From the NCBI GenBank assembly GCA_023384675.1, contig JAHDVK010000008.1, forward strand, positions 124,001-188,000: a DNA stretch of 64,000 nucleotides, given 5' to 3'. Made by a program: the position numbers and the translations under genes. This document shows, piece by piece, positions 35,227-43,665 of the stretch. A model generated the notes under the pieces. That model saw nothing but the letters and a program-made list of their open reading frames with translations. It was not told the DNA's origin and ran no database searches. The stretch is from Bryobacteraceae bacterium. Lineage in GTDB: Bacteria; Acidobacteriota; Terriglobia; Bryobacterales; Bryobacteraceae. Position 1 is the first letter of the stretch; each line of letters begins with the position of its first letter.

Positions 35227-37806
35227 TCACCGGATCTCCCGGTCGTCGTCGTCCGTTTCGAGCGAAAGCGGCGCAAAAACGGTCGATTTCGCACCCGGAT
35301 AGGGCGTTTTCCAACCCTTGATCATGCCCCAAAGGACGCGGTTCAACCGTTCCGTGGGCGCCGCGTCGGGCACATCCCAGCGCATCTTCGCCGAGTCGAG
35401 CGCGGCGCGCCGGGCCTCGCCGCGCAGCGCCTGCGCCGGCGGATTCAGGTCGTCCAGCGACTGCTCAGGCGTCAGATGCGTGTAGGGCGTGAAATCGGGC
35501 GTGTCCGTGAACGCGTTGCGCATGTCGTTGGCGATCAGGTCGAAGATCGAGAGCGCGGGCAGACCCAGAATCAGCTCGATCGTCTTCGTGATGCTCTGAT
35601 TGGCGTAAAAGGTCGAATCCACATGCCCGCGCCGCGCGTAAGGGCTCGCGACGAAGGCGATGGTCCGGTGCCCGTCGACGTGATCGACGCCGTTCTGCGC
35701 GTCGTCTTCCACCACGAAAACGGCCGTCTTGCGCCAGAACGGCGTCTTCGACAGCCCCTCGATGATCTGCCCGAGCGCCAGATCGTTATCCGCCACCATC
35801 GCCTTCGGCGTCGATGCGCCCGGCGTCGCGCCGAACGTGTGATCGCTCGGCAACTGCAAAATCGCCAGGTTCGGCATGGGATTCTTCGCGTCCCACTTCT
35901 TCACGTCCTCCAGGAAGATCGACGCCCGCACCACGTCCGGGACCGCGTTCGTGTAAGTCGGATAGTTCGCCGCCAGAATCTTGTTGAGCGGGTCGATCGG
36001 CGCGACGATGTGGAATTCCTTCGTGAAATCGCCGCCCTTGCGCCAGCGCTCGAAGTAGGTGGCGCGCGCCTGCGGGCGCGCTTCGGTCAGCCGCCCCGCA
36101 TACTCGCCGTACACCCGCACCGTCTTGCCCGCCTTCAGCGCCGCATCCCACAGGAAGCCGCCTTGCGCGTAGGCGATCGGGTCCGTGCCATCGAACGGGT
36201 ACGAGCGCCCTTCGTAGCCCGGCCACAGGCAATAGGCGGTTTCGTTGGCCTGCGTCACCCATTGATGACCATCGCCGGAATTGCCCCCGGTAGCGTAAAA
36301 ATTGTCAAAAAGAACGTAATTTTCCGCCAATTTGTGCTGATTGGGCGTCACTTCGCGGCCAAACATCACCAGCGATGGATCGCCGTTGCCCTGCGGCAGC
36401 GCCCCGAGCACCTGATCGTAGGTCCGGTTCTCCTTGATAATGTACACGACGTGCTCGATCAGCGAGGGGTCACCCGCCCGCGCCGGAATCGCCTTCGGCT
36501 GCACGTTGCGGGCGGCCGGCCGGGCCGCCGGTTGCGGGCGTCCGGCAAGCGTCAGCCGCGTGTTCTCCGCCACGGCGTTCGTGTAATTGGCCAACTGCGC
36601 CGCATCGGGAAAATCCACCACGGCCACCGATCCGCGGTAGCTGTGCACGAAGCGCTGATTCGGCTGATCGCGCCAGCCCGAACCCGCGCCGAGCAGCGAC
36701 CCCACCGCGATCTTCATTCCATCCGCGCTTACCGCCAGCGCACTCGGATACCAGCCCGTCGGAACCATGCCTTGAATGCGGCCCGTCGCCGCGTCCAGCA
36801 GCGCCACGGCGTTGATGCCGCCCAGCGCCACCATCAGCACGCGGCCGTCGGGCGTCAGCGCCAGCGCCGCCGGCGCCAGCCCCGGGGCCTTTTCCTCAAA
36901 GGGCTCGATCCGCCACGTGTTCACGACCTTGGCCGACGCCGTGTCGATCACCGTGATGGAGTCCGCATTGTTATTGGCGACGAACAGCCGGTGGCGGCTC
37001 TGGTCCCAGGCGAGCGCCGTCGGGTGCAGGCCGGTTTCGACGGTCGCCGTCGCGGCGCGCGTCAGCAGGTCGATGCGCGTGACGGTGCCGGTTGAAGCGA
37101 TGCCGCGCTCGTCCACCACCACGCGGTCCGCGCCGGGCAGCAGGCCGGTGGGCGCGGTGCGGTCGCCGGCGCGCGGCACGCGCCCGCCCCAGTTCGACAC
37201 CCACGCCGCCGTCCCGTCCGCATTGATCACCGCGCCGAACGGTGCGATGCCCGTGGGGACGGTCTCGACGCCCGCGTTTTTGTTCAGATCGATCACCGCG
37301 AGCCGGTTGTCGTGCACCAGCGGGACTACTGCCAGCCGTTCGCCCTTTGGATTCGGCTTCGCGGCAATTGCCGGCGAGCCCGACAGGTGTTTGCCAATGT
37401 TCGTGCGCAGGTCCGTGCGTTTGCCGGATTCCACCGCCGCCAGCCACACATCGCGGTCGTTCGTGGTGCCGGTGTAGAGGGCGCGGCGCGAAACCGGATC
37501 GAACGCCACGCCTTGGAGACCGGCGCGCCGGGGAGCGGGCTGCAGGCGGTCGAGCACGCGATTGCGCTGCCAGTCGAAACGGTACAGACCGCGCTGATTC
37601 AGCACCCAGAGTTCATCGGCCGTGGGACCAAAGGCGACGCCGTACACGCGCCCGTCGAACACCGCGGGCACCCCAGCGGGCGTAATGGTCTGGCGCGTGG
37701 TGACCACGCCGGGATCGGTCACCGCGCGGCGCGGTTGGTCGGGTGTTTGCGCGCCCAGCGCCAGCGCGGCGGCGATCATCAGGATAGACAGGCGGAACAT
37801 GGGCAT
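35227..37806 (-). CDS. Beta-propeller plus phosphoesterase (phospholipase C/acid phosphatase family) protein
   Basis: This 859-residue secreted protein starts at ATG 37806 after GGAG, with a signal peptide (ending ALALGAQ). Residues about 45-410 are a YVTN/lactonase-like beta-propeller with repeats such as RLFVANNNADSITVID. Residues about 460-770 form a PF04185-type phosphoesterase with IKENRTYDQVLG and PNHQ/TPNQH-like segments, GDGHQW, and FVVEDDAQNGVDHVDGHR. The frame stays open for 240 codons upstream, but that part is low-complexity intergenic sequence. The substrate is unknown. Confidence 0.88.
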   Translation of the reverse strand: MPMFRLSILMIAAALALGAQTPDQPRRAVTDPGVVTTRQTITPAGVPAVFDGRVYGVAFGPTADELWVLNQRGLYRFDWQRNRVLDRLQPAPRRAGLQGVAFDPVSRRALYTGTTNDRDVWLAAVESGKRTDLRTNIGKHLSGSPAIAAKPNPKGERLAVVPLVHDNRLAVIDLNKNAGVETVPTGIAPFGAVINADGTAAWVSNWGGRVPRAGDRTAPTGLLPGADRVVVDERGIASTGTVTRIDLLTRAATATVETGLHPTALAWDQSRHRLFVANNNADSITVIDTASAKVVNTWRIEPFEEKAPGLAPAALALTPDGRVLMVALGGINAVALLDAATGRIQGMVPTGWYPSALAVSADGMKIAVGSLLGAGSGWRDQPNQRFVHSYRGSVAVVDFPDAAQLANYTNAVAENTRLTLAGRPQPAARPAARNVQPKAIPARAGDPSLIEHVVYIIKENRTYDQVLGALPQGNGDPSLVMFGREVTPNQHKLAENYVLFDNFYATGGNSGDGHQWVTQANETAYCLWPGYEGRSYPFDGTDPIAYAQGGFLWDAALKAGKTVRVYGEYAGRLTEARPQARATYFERWRKGGDFTKEFHIVAPIDPLNKILAANYPTYTNAVPDVVRASIFLEDVKKWDAKNPMPNLAILQLPSDHTFGATPGASTPKAMVADNDLALGQIIEGLSKTPFWRKTAVFVVEDDAQNGVDHVDGHRTIAFVASPYARRGHVDSTFYANQSITKTIELILGLPALSIFDLIANDMRNAFTDTPDFTPYTHLTPEQSLDDLNPPAQALRGEARRAALDSAKMRWDVPDAAPTERLNRVLWGMIKGWKTPYPGAKSTVFAPLSLETDDDDREIR

Positions 37807-38450
37807 CGGCGGATCTCCAGTCATTGGTGTTTGACCCACATTATCGCGATTCCGCGTTGCAGCGCGATGCCGGTCCGCGGGGAGAGGCGCGGATGGTCCG
37901 GCGCGGCCAACATTGGGACATGATGCGGACCGGAGTTGGCGGCTGGAGATGCGGTACCACAACGAAGCCGCGACTGCCGGCATTGAAGCCGTCAGAGGGT
38001 GGCTTCGCGGGCGGGCGGAGGCGAGTTCGTGCGGTTGGAATTGAGGGGCTGGCGAGGCGGGTATTTGTGCATTCGTTCGGGGTTCGTTCCGGGTTCGTTT
38101 GGGGGTTCGTTCCGGGTTCGTTTGGAGTTCGTTCCTAGTTCGTTTCGATTCGTTTTGGGGTGTTTTGTGCTTGTATCGTGTTGATTTTATTGAAAACGTG
38201 GGGCGAAGATCCGGTGAATTGAGAAATATGTTTTTTGCGCGCGGCCCGGGCGCGCGTTGGGTGAGGAGCGGGCATGCGGATTTGCGGACGGATTTGGGCA
38301 AAATGCTCATCTCGGCGACTACTATAGCGGGCGAAACTTGGAAATCGAGCTTCAGGGAAGGGGTTCGGGCGGGAGATTGGTTACGGAAGTGGTTGAGGCG
38401 GGGCGGGTTGGCGGTTTTCGGGATTTTTTTGCTAAAGGCGTCACCGCGGG
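37807..38450. other. Intergenic region with no gene, G/T-rich on the plus strand
   Basis: The first 45 bp hold the phosphoesterase leader and a minus-strand GATAAT (37845-37840). The remainder is G- and T-rich with low coding potential and contains the 11-bp tandem repeat listed separately. Long open frames here are simple-sequence artefacts. Confidence 0.7.
38071..38158 (+). repeat. Tandem repeat, 11-bp period, eight copies of TTCGTT
   Basis: TTCGTT starts at 38072, 38083, 38094, 38106, 38117, 38128, 38139 and 38149. Spacing is 11 bp except for one 12 and one 10. Units alternate between GTTCGTTCCGG and GTTCGTTTGGG types. Confidence 0.85.
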
Positions 38451-38452
38451 GA

Positions 38453-38627
38453 GGGACACAGGCACCCGTCCCACCGCACTTTTCGGCGAAATCGTATGTG
38501 ATAGAAAGGAATGGACTTAGCGGCACGGCAGGGGAGGGGGCAGGGCTGGGTGGGGCGGGTGGAAGCAGGCAGGTCCATATATATCAGTAACTTATGGAAG
38601 GTATGGTGTGACGGGGCAGGCTGTCCC
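38453..38627. mobile_element. MITE-like element, copy A
   Basis: This is a 175-bp segment with inverted ends: GGGACA at 38453-38458 and CTGTCCC at 38621-38627. Inside these come CCCGTCCCAC and GTGTGACGGG in inverted orientation, then CGCACTTTTC. It shares a 27-bp block (38470-38496, minus strand) with copy B (41876-41902) at 24 of 27 positions, and the 17-mer GGCTGTCCCGGATGCGG (38619-38635) exactly. It encodes nothing recognisable. A and B have opposite orientation and flank the two CorC-like genes. Confidence 0.65.
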
Positions 38628-38760
38628 GGATGCGGGGGCGGATGCGGGTGCCCGGGTGCCGGGTGCGTGCCGGGTGCGACCAGGTGCGTTCGAATAGCCC
38701 GAATAGCCGCCGACCAGCCGAATAGACCGATCAGACACCGAATCGATGAGAATTCGCATG
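38628..38760. repeat. Simple repeats beside MITE-like copy A
   Basis: GGATGCGG repeats (38628-38647) pass into a run of CCGGGTGC-like units to about 38690. Three CGAATAG copies follow between 38690 and 38727. No gene is seen. Confidence 0.6.
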
Positions 38761-38880
38761 AGCAGTTCACCCGTCAGAGTGCGGCGGCAATCCGAGAATC
38801 GCATCGAGAACGATCGATGTCCACAGCCGCCAGGTGAGCCTGGGCGGCATCGCATCGAAGCTCACTCTCCCATTTCGAGC

Positions 38881-38886
38881 TATAAT
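38881..38886 (+). promoter_or_regulatory. -10 box and 118-nt leader of the CorC-like operon
   Basis: A perfect TATAAT at 38881 puts the start site near 38893 and leaves about 118 nt before the ATG at 39011. The leader holds GCCCG/CGGGC (38964-38968 with 38975-38979), then a TTCGA/TCGAA hairpin (38982-38993). Confidence 0.55.
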
Positions 38887-39010
38887 TCTTGCTTCTGCAC
38901 TCGATGTTGGCGACGCCCGCTTCCCTCGCTTCCTCATCAGTTCAGCGGGTTTGGCTGGACCGAGCCCGGATGCGCGGGCCTTTCGATCTCGAAGCGCTGG
39001 TGCTTTACGG

Positions 39011-40324
39011 ATGCTGACTGTCGGGCTGTTCATAGTTCTACTGATTGCGCTCAATGCGCTCTACGTGGCCGCGGAATTCGGTGTGGTCAGTGTCCGCCGA
39101 AGCGCGATCCAGGAACTCGCCGACGGCGGCAACCCTCTGGCCGTGCGCCTCGTGCCGGTCCTGCGGGATCCGGCGCGCCTGGACCGCTATATCGCTGCAT
39201 GCCAGATCGGCATCACCTGGTCGAGTCTCGTGCTCGGCGCTTACAGCCAGAGTTCCGTCACACCGGATGTGGTTGCTTTGCTCCAGCTTCACGCGGGGCT
39301 CAACCCCACCATGGCCGCCTCAGTCGCGACGGCCGGCGTCCTCATTCTCATGACGACCTTTCAGGTGGTGCTCGGCGAGTTGATCCCCAAGTCGCTCGCT
39401 CTCCAGTACCCCACAAAGACCGCCCTCTACACCCTGCCGGCGATGAAAGTCTCCCTGGCCGCGTATTCGTGGTTCCTGAAGGTCCTGAACGGAAGCGGAT
39501 TGGCTATTCTCCGCATGCTCGGCTTCAAGCACACAGGTCATGGCCATATTCACTCTCCCGAAGAGATCGAACTGCTGATTGCCGAAAGCCGTGATGGCGG
39601 CCTTCTGGAACCGGAAGAGCATGCCCGCCTCCGAAGGGCGCTTCGGCTGGTTTCCCGGCCCGTCCGCCAGTTGATGGTCCCCAGAGGCCGCGTCGTCGCC
39701 ATACATGTCGACGCTTCTCCCGATCAGCTCGTCGCTCAATTGAAGCAGTCGTCATATACCCGCCTGCCTGTCTTCGCGGCGTCTCCCGATCAGATCTCCG
39801 GACTGCTCCATTCCAAGGATGTGGTGTCGTTTCTCATCGAGCATGGACGCGTCCCCTCACCCCGCGAAGTGATGAGGCCGCTGGCCAAGATCCCGGAAAC
39901 GGTGAAGGCCGACCGGCTGATCACCTTCTTCCGCGAGCAGAAGACCCATCAGGCTTGCGTCGTCGACGAACATAGCGTGGTTGGCCTCGTCACCGTCGGC
40001 GACCTCGTCTACGAACTCCTGGGCGACTCGTCCGGCATCATCCGCGCCGGCCAGCCCCCCCCCGAGCGGCTGCCGGACGGTCGCGTCCGCCTCCCCGGCC
40101 TGCTCCGCGTCGACGAGGCTGAACCTTGGCTAGGCATCGCCATCGAGAGCCCCGCCGACACGCTCGGCGGCCATGTCATGCATGTTCTCGGCAGGGTTCC
40201 CGCCGCTGGCGAAAAGTTCCGCATTGGCCCCGTTGAGATCGAAGTCGACCGGGTCGATGGGGGCACCATCGTCTCCCTCCTCGTCTTGCCCGCGCCGCCT
40301 CTTCAGGAGCCTTCCGATGGATAG
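39011..40324 (+). CDS. CorC/CNNM-family membrane protein with CBS pair (first of two)
   Basis: This 437-residue protein has an N-terminal DUF21/CNNM membrane domain (about 1-200, four hydrophobic segments, with NALYVAAEFGVVSVRR and LGELIPKSLALQ). A CBS pair follows (about 220-340, including SSYTRLPVFAA and HQACVVDEHS), then a CorC_HlyC C-terminal domain. Members act in Mg2+/Co2+ export or tolerance. The ATG at 39011 matches the family start. The stop overlaps the second gene by 8 nt. Confidence 0.9.
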   Translation: MLTVGLFIVLLIALNALYVAAEFGVVSVRRSAIQELADGGNPLAVRLVPVLRDPARLDRYIAACQIGITWSSLVLGAYSQSSVTPDVVALLQLHAGLNPTMAASVATAGVLILMTTFQVVLGELIPKSLALQYPTKTALYTLPAMKVSLAAYSWFLKVLNGSGLAILRMLGFKHTGHGHIHSPEEIELLIAESRDGGLLEPEEHARLRRALRLVSRPVRQLMVPRGRVVAIHVDASPDQLVAQLKQSSYTRLPVFAASPDQISGLLHSKDVVSFLIEHGRVPSPREVMRPLAKIPETVKADRLITFFREQKTHQACVVDEHSVVGLVTVGDLVYELLGDSSGIIRAGQPPPERLPDGRVRLPGLLRVDEAEPWLGIAIESPADTLGGHVMHVLGRVPAAGEKFRIGPVEIEVDRVDGGTIVSLLVLPAPPLQEPSDG

Positions 40325-41618
40325 TCTCATCCCCATCCTCATCATCACGTTCCTGATCGCCGTCAACGGCATCTTCGTCGCCGCCGAGTTCGCCATCATC
40401 GGCGTCCCGCTCGCGAGCCTCGAACGCCGCGCGAAGCAGGGCCATCGAGTCGCCCGCCGCGTCGTGGCCATTGTCAGGGATCCCAGACAGCAAGATCAGT
40501 ACATCGCCACCGCCCAACTCGGCATCACCTTCGCCAGCCTCGGCCTCGGCATGTATGGCGAACATGTGCTCGCGGTTTGGTTCTATGGAGTCTTCGACCT
40601 CTTCGGCCCCCTCGAATGGCTGCCCCGCCACGCCACCGCCACCGTCGCCGCCGTTGCCTCGCTCACCTACCTCCACATCGTCCTCGGAGAGATGGTCCCC
40701 AAGGCCCTCGCCCTCCAGCAGGCCGAACGAACCACCCTCCGGATCGCCCGCCCCGTCCTCGCCGTCAAGATGGCTCTGTACCCGCTGGTCCTCGGCCTCA
40801 ACAGCCTCGGTAACTTGCTCCTGCGCCTGTTCGGCGTCAACCGGCAGTTTGCGCAACGGTTGGGACACACGCCGGCCGAGTTGGAGTATGTGATCGAGGA
40901 GAGTCAGGAAGGCGGCGCCCTCCGGGCGGAGGCCGGTACCCTTCTGCAGGACCTGCTGCAGTTCACCAGCCTGACCGCCGGTGAAGTCATGGTCCCCCGC
41001 ATCAAGGTCGCCGGTATCCCTCTCGGCGAGCCGGCGGAAAAGATCGCCCGCCTCCTCCGCGGCTCCAGTTACACCCGCTTCCCCGTTTACCGGGGCGGCC
41101 TCGACGACATCGCCGGCTGCATCCACGTCAAGGATCTGCTCGACAAACTTCTCAACGGCCTCCCGGTCACCGAAGCCGACCTGCGGCCCGTCGCCCATGT
41201 GCCGCACACCGCCGGCGTCGATGCCGTCATGACCGCCATGCAGAGCGCCAAAGCCGAACTCACCGTTGTCCTCGATGAGTACGGCGGTACCGCCGGCATC
41301 GTGACGCTCAAGGACCTGATGGACGAAATCCTCGGTGAAATTCACGAGGATTCGGATAGTTCCGAAATCCGCGTCCTCTCGCCGGGCGTTCTCGAGGTCG
41401 CTGGAACCGTCCGGCTGGCCGAGATCGGTGAACAACTCGACGTGGACCTCGAACACGAAGAGGTCGAAACCCTGGGTGGCCTCGTCATGGCTCAACTCGA
41501 GCGCCCCCCGCGTCTCGGCGATACCGTCGAGTACAAGGGCCTGAAGATTGACGTCACCGCTCTCGCCGGGAGGGGCGTCAGGTCCTGCCGCATCACGCGG
41601 GCGATCCCAGACGCATGA
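40317..41618 (+). CDS. CorC/CNNM-family membrane protein with CBS pair (second of two)
   Basis: This 433-residue paralogue of the preceding gene has the same three-part plan. The DUF21 domain contains NGIFVAAEFAIIGV and LGEMVPKALALQQ. The CBS pair contains SSYTRFPVYRGG and ELTVVLDEYGGTAGIVTLKD, where the DEYGGTAG loop is the classic form that the first gene lacks (DEHSVVGLV). A CorC_HlyC domain ends it. AGGAG lies 8 nt before the ATG, and the gene overlaps its neighbour. The pair may form a heterodimer. Confidence 0.92.
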   Translation: MDSLIPILIITFLIAVNGIFVAAEFAIIGVPLASLERRAKQGHRVARRVVAIVRDPRQQDQYIATAQLGITFASLGLGMYGEHVLAVWFYGVFDLFGPLEWLPRHATATVAAVASLTYLHIVLGEMVPKALALQQAERTTLRIARPVLAVKMALYPLVLGLNSLGNLLLRLFGVNRQFAQRLGHTPAELEYVIEESQEGGALRAEAGTLLQDLLQFTSLTAGEVMVPRIKVAGIPLGEPAEKIARLLRGSSYTRFPVYRGGLDDIAGCIHVKDLLDKLLNGLPVTEADLRPVAHVPHTAGVDAVMTAMQSAKAELTVVLDEYGGTAGIVTLKDLMDEILGEIHEDSDSSEIRVLSPGVLEVAGTVRLAEIGEQLDVDLEHEEVETLGGLVMAQLERPPRLGDTVEYKGLKIDVTALAGRGVRSCRITRAIPDA

Positions 41619-41737
41619 ACGCCGACTGGCGAGCGTAGTTCAAGGCCGCCGGGCTCCCATCTGCATTCGCTCCATTGCCCGGTTCAGCCGCTCCCCGTGT
41701 GCGGCTCCCCGGGCTCCCTGGCATGCGCCCGCCATCC

Positions 41738-41910
41738 GGGACAGACCCGTCACACAGCACTTTTTAGATTTAACTGATTCAAGGGCACTTCTTCGCAGCG
41801 GCACCCCGGTTTGCGCAGCCGTCGCGACGTTCGTGGGTGCCTCGTGCACCGGAGGTGCTCGTATTTTCAGTCGCTTACGATTTCGTAGAAAAGTGCGCTG
41901 GGGCTGTCCC
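41738..41910. mobile_element. MITE-like element, copy B
   Basis: This is a 173-bp segment with inverted ends. CATCCGGGACAG at 41733-41744 is the perfect complement of CTGTCCCGGATG at 41904-41915. Both ends then lead inward to GCACTTTT-type blocks. Length, ends and internal blocks match copy A, in reverse orientation. GGATGCGG units are repeated just outside its right end, as in copy A. No coding capacity is seen. Confidence 0.65.
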
Positions 41911-42208
41911 GGATGCGGCCCCGGATGCGGCCGGATGCGGCAGGGGGCTTCCGGGCCTGGGCTGGCACTTGGGGGGCTTTCTGGAGAATGGCCGGCGGGT
42001 TCGGAGGCGGAAGAGGCGCCCGGGTGGACGGACCGGGTCGGGGAGGGCGTGGACCGGTGTCGTTTCGGGGTAGTGTTCCGGCGGGGGGCAGGTTTGGGAA
42101 CGGCCGGCGCGGGGGTCTTCGAGGCGGGGAGGACGAAGGAGGCAGAGCGGAGCGGGAATTTGGGGGAGATGACAATGGGCCCGTCTCAGACTGACCTCGT
42201 CATCCCCT
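41911..42208. other. Intergenic G-rich stretch without a gene
   Basis: The plus strand is strongly G-skewed; for example, 33 G against 13 C in 42001-42060. Runs of four or more G recur through to 42170. Open frames here lack convincing starts. Together with 41619-41737 (also no gene) this fills the gap between the CorC pair and the hydrolase. Confidence 0.6.
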
Positions 42209-43246
42209 TCACGGCTTGCCCGAAGTGCCGCCCTTCGCTGCTTCAGGCAGAACGACGCTGTCCAACCAATCGGCGACAGTCTTTGCGACCTGAGCCTCCT
42301 CACCGGTGTACATGTGATCGGCGTTGCGGATGAGGGACGTGTCCACCCGGCTGGGTCCCCCCGGTTGCCGCTCGATAGAAGACTTGAGCAGTTTCAGGTC
42401 CTCCTCGTTTCCGACATCTCCCCGCGTCCCGAAGAACGCAAGGAGTGGACATCGGAGGCGCGTCACACCGGGATTTGCCGTCTCAGTCCGCACGCCGAAA
42501 AAGTCTCTGGCTTCCGGCGGTGTGTCAGCGATGTCCAACAAGGTGGCCGCACTAATGTAGGAGGGAAACGAGCGCTTCGGATCACGGATCAGCGCGTCTC
42601 CTTCGCCAGCGGCCAGCAGGCGCCTGGCCTCTTCGTGCTGTTCGGCGTCGGCCGGCCTCGACTCAGCGCGAACGGCGCCGGAAGCCAGCACGACACCCAC
42701 GACGCGTGGATCCTGCCTTTCACTCTGGTAGCTGCGCACGGCCGCCCAGCCGGCGCTATGTCCAACCAGCACCAGTTGCCTGAAACCCTGGCCCTCGGCG
42801 AAGTCGATCCAGGCGCCCAGGTCCCGGATCTGCTCGCCTGCAATGCCCCAGTATCCTCCGCCACGGATCCGCTTGCCGTGGCGGTATCCGGCAACGTTAC
42901 CGAGGTCGTGCATGCGCGTGTTTCCACTGATCATGGTATAGCCGCGCGCCGCGAGCGCCCGGCCGGTCATGACGTACGTCGGGGAATAGAAGTTCGTTCC
43001 CCATCCATGGATCCAGAGGATGGCAACCGTCCGGGCCCGTGTTTTCGACGTTGTGAAGATCACACCAGCGTTCACGATGTCGTCCGGGGAACGAACGTAG
43101 ACGAGTTCTTCGGGAAACTGCCCTGTCGTCACACTCACGGGGCGCGGACCGAGGTGTTTCCAAATCAGAAATGCGGCCCCCAACACCGTGAGTGCGGCAG
43201 CGATCCCGATCAGGCCAGACCGTGTTGCGGAATGTGCAGTCACCAT
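42209..43246 (-). CDS. Membrane-anchored alpha/beta hydrolase
   Basis: This 345-residue serine hydrolase has one N-terminal membrane segment (about residues 11-30). The oxyanion strand is AILWIHGWG, the nucleophile elbow is LVGHSAGW, the probable acid lies in FFGTRGDVGNEED, and the catalytic His is in RNADHMYTGEE. The active site would face the periplasm. The frame runs open to 43390, but ATG 43246 precedes the membrane helix directly. The substrate is unknown (esterase or peptidase-like). Confidence 0.82.
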   Translation of the reverse strand: MVTAHSATRSGLIGIAAALTVLGAAFLIWKHLGPRPVSVTTGQFPEELVYVRSPDDIVNAGVIFTTSKTRARTVAILWIHGWGTNFYSPTYVMTGRALAARGYTMISGNTRMHDLGNVAGYRHGKRIRGGGYWGIAGEQIRDLGAWIDFAEGQGFRQLVLVGHSAGWAAVRSYQSERQDPRVVGVVLASGAVRAESRPADAEQHEEARRLLAAGEGDALIRDPKRSFPSYISAATLLDIADTPPEARDFFGVRTETANPGVTRLRCPLLAFFGTRGDVGNEEDLKLLKSSIERQPGGPSRVDTSLIRNADHMYTGEEAQVAKTVADWLDSVVLPEAAKGGTSGKP

Positions 43247-43665
43247 AACTTTGCGTTCATCTCCATTTGCTGACCTCCGGGCCTCGTCCGGCGGAAGTGG
43301 TCCAGCGACAGACGCACCATCCTCGGCAAGCCGCAGATCAGCACCAGTTGCTCGGCCGGAACAGCATGATCGGAACCGCGAGATATTCACCCCTGATGCG
43401 CGCCTCCTCTACCGGGATCAGCGACGTGCGCAATCTATGCTCTACAACGCGCACCGGCCGGCAAATGTGAACAGCGCCGCAGTCCGGATCCCAGGTTTCG
43501 GGGCCGCGTGTTCAATCCATTTGTTCGGATCGACGGTGTGAGCCCCTTTCGGCGCCTGGTTGCGGGGGCGCGAGTGAACGGGTTGACCAGTGAGTCTGAT
43601 GAGACGGGCGGGGGGCTGCCGGCAGTTTGGGAACCGATCCGTCGACGAGGCCGTCCAGGCCCGCG
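43247..43665. other. Intergenic region with possible coding remnants
   Basis: No intact gene is seen. Minus-strand frames between about 43250 and 43450 read like real protein in short pieces broken by stops (for example EEARIRGEYLAVPIMLF and LICGLPRMVRLSLDHFRR). This suggests a decayed gene that I could not identify. Confidence 0.35.

Noticed and set aside
37807-38526. 240-codon upstream extension of the phosphoesterase frame
   Set aside because: It is low-complexity (the 11-bp repeat and part of MITE-like copy A). The signal peptide and GGAG site fix the start at 37806.
38834-39010. Longer N-terminus for the first CorC-like protein
   Set aside because: The TATAAT at 38881 lies inside it, and family homology begins at 39011.
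41548-42333. 261-codon plus-strand frame after the CorC pair
   Set aside because: It crosses MITE-like copy B and G-rich simple sequence, with no start signal or protein-like composition.
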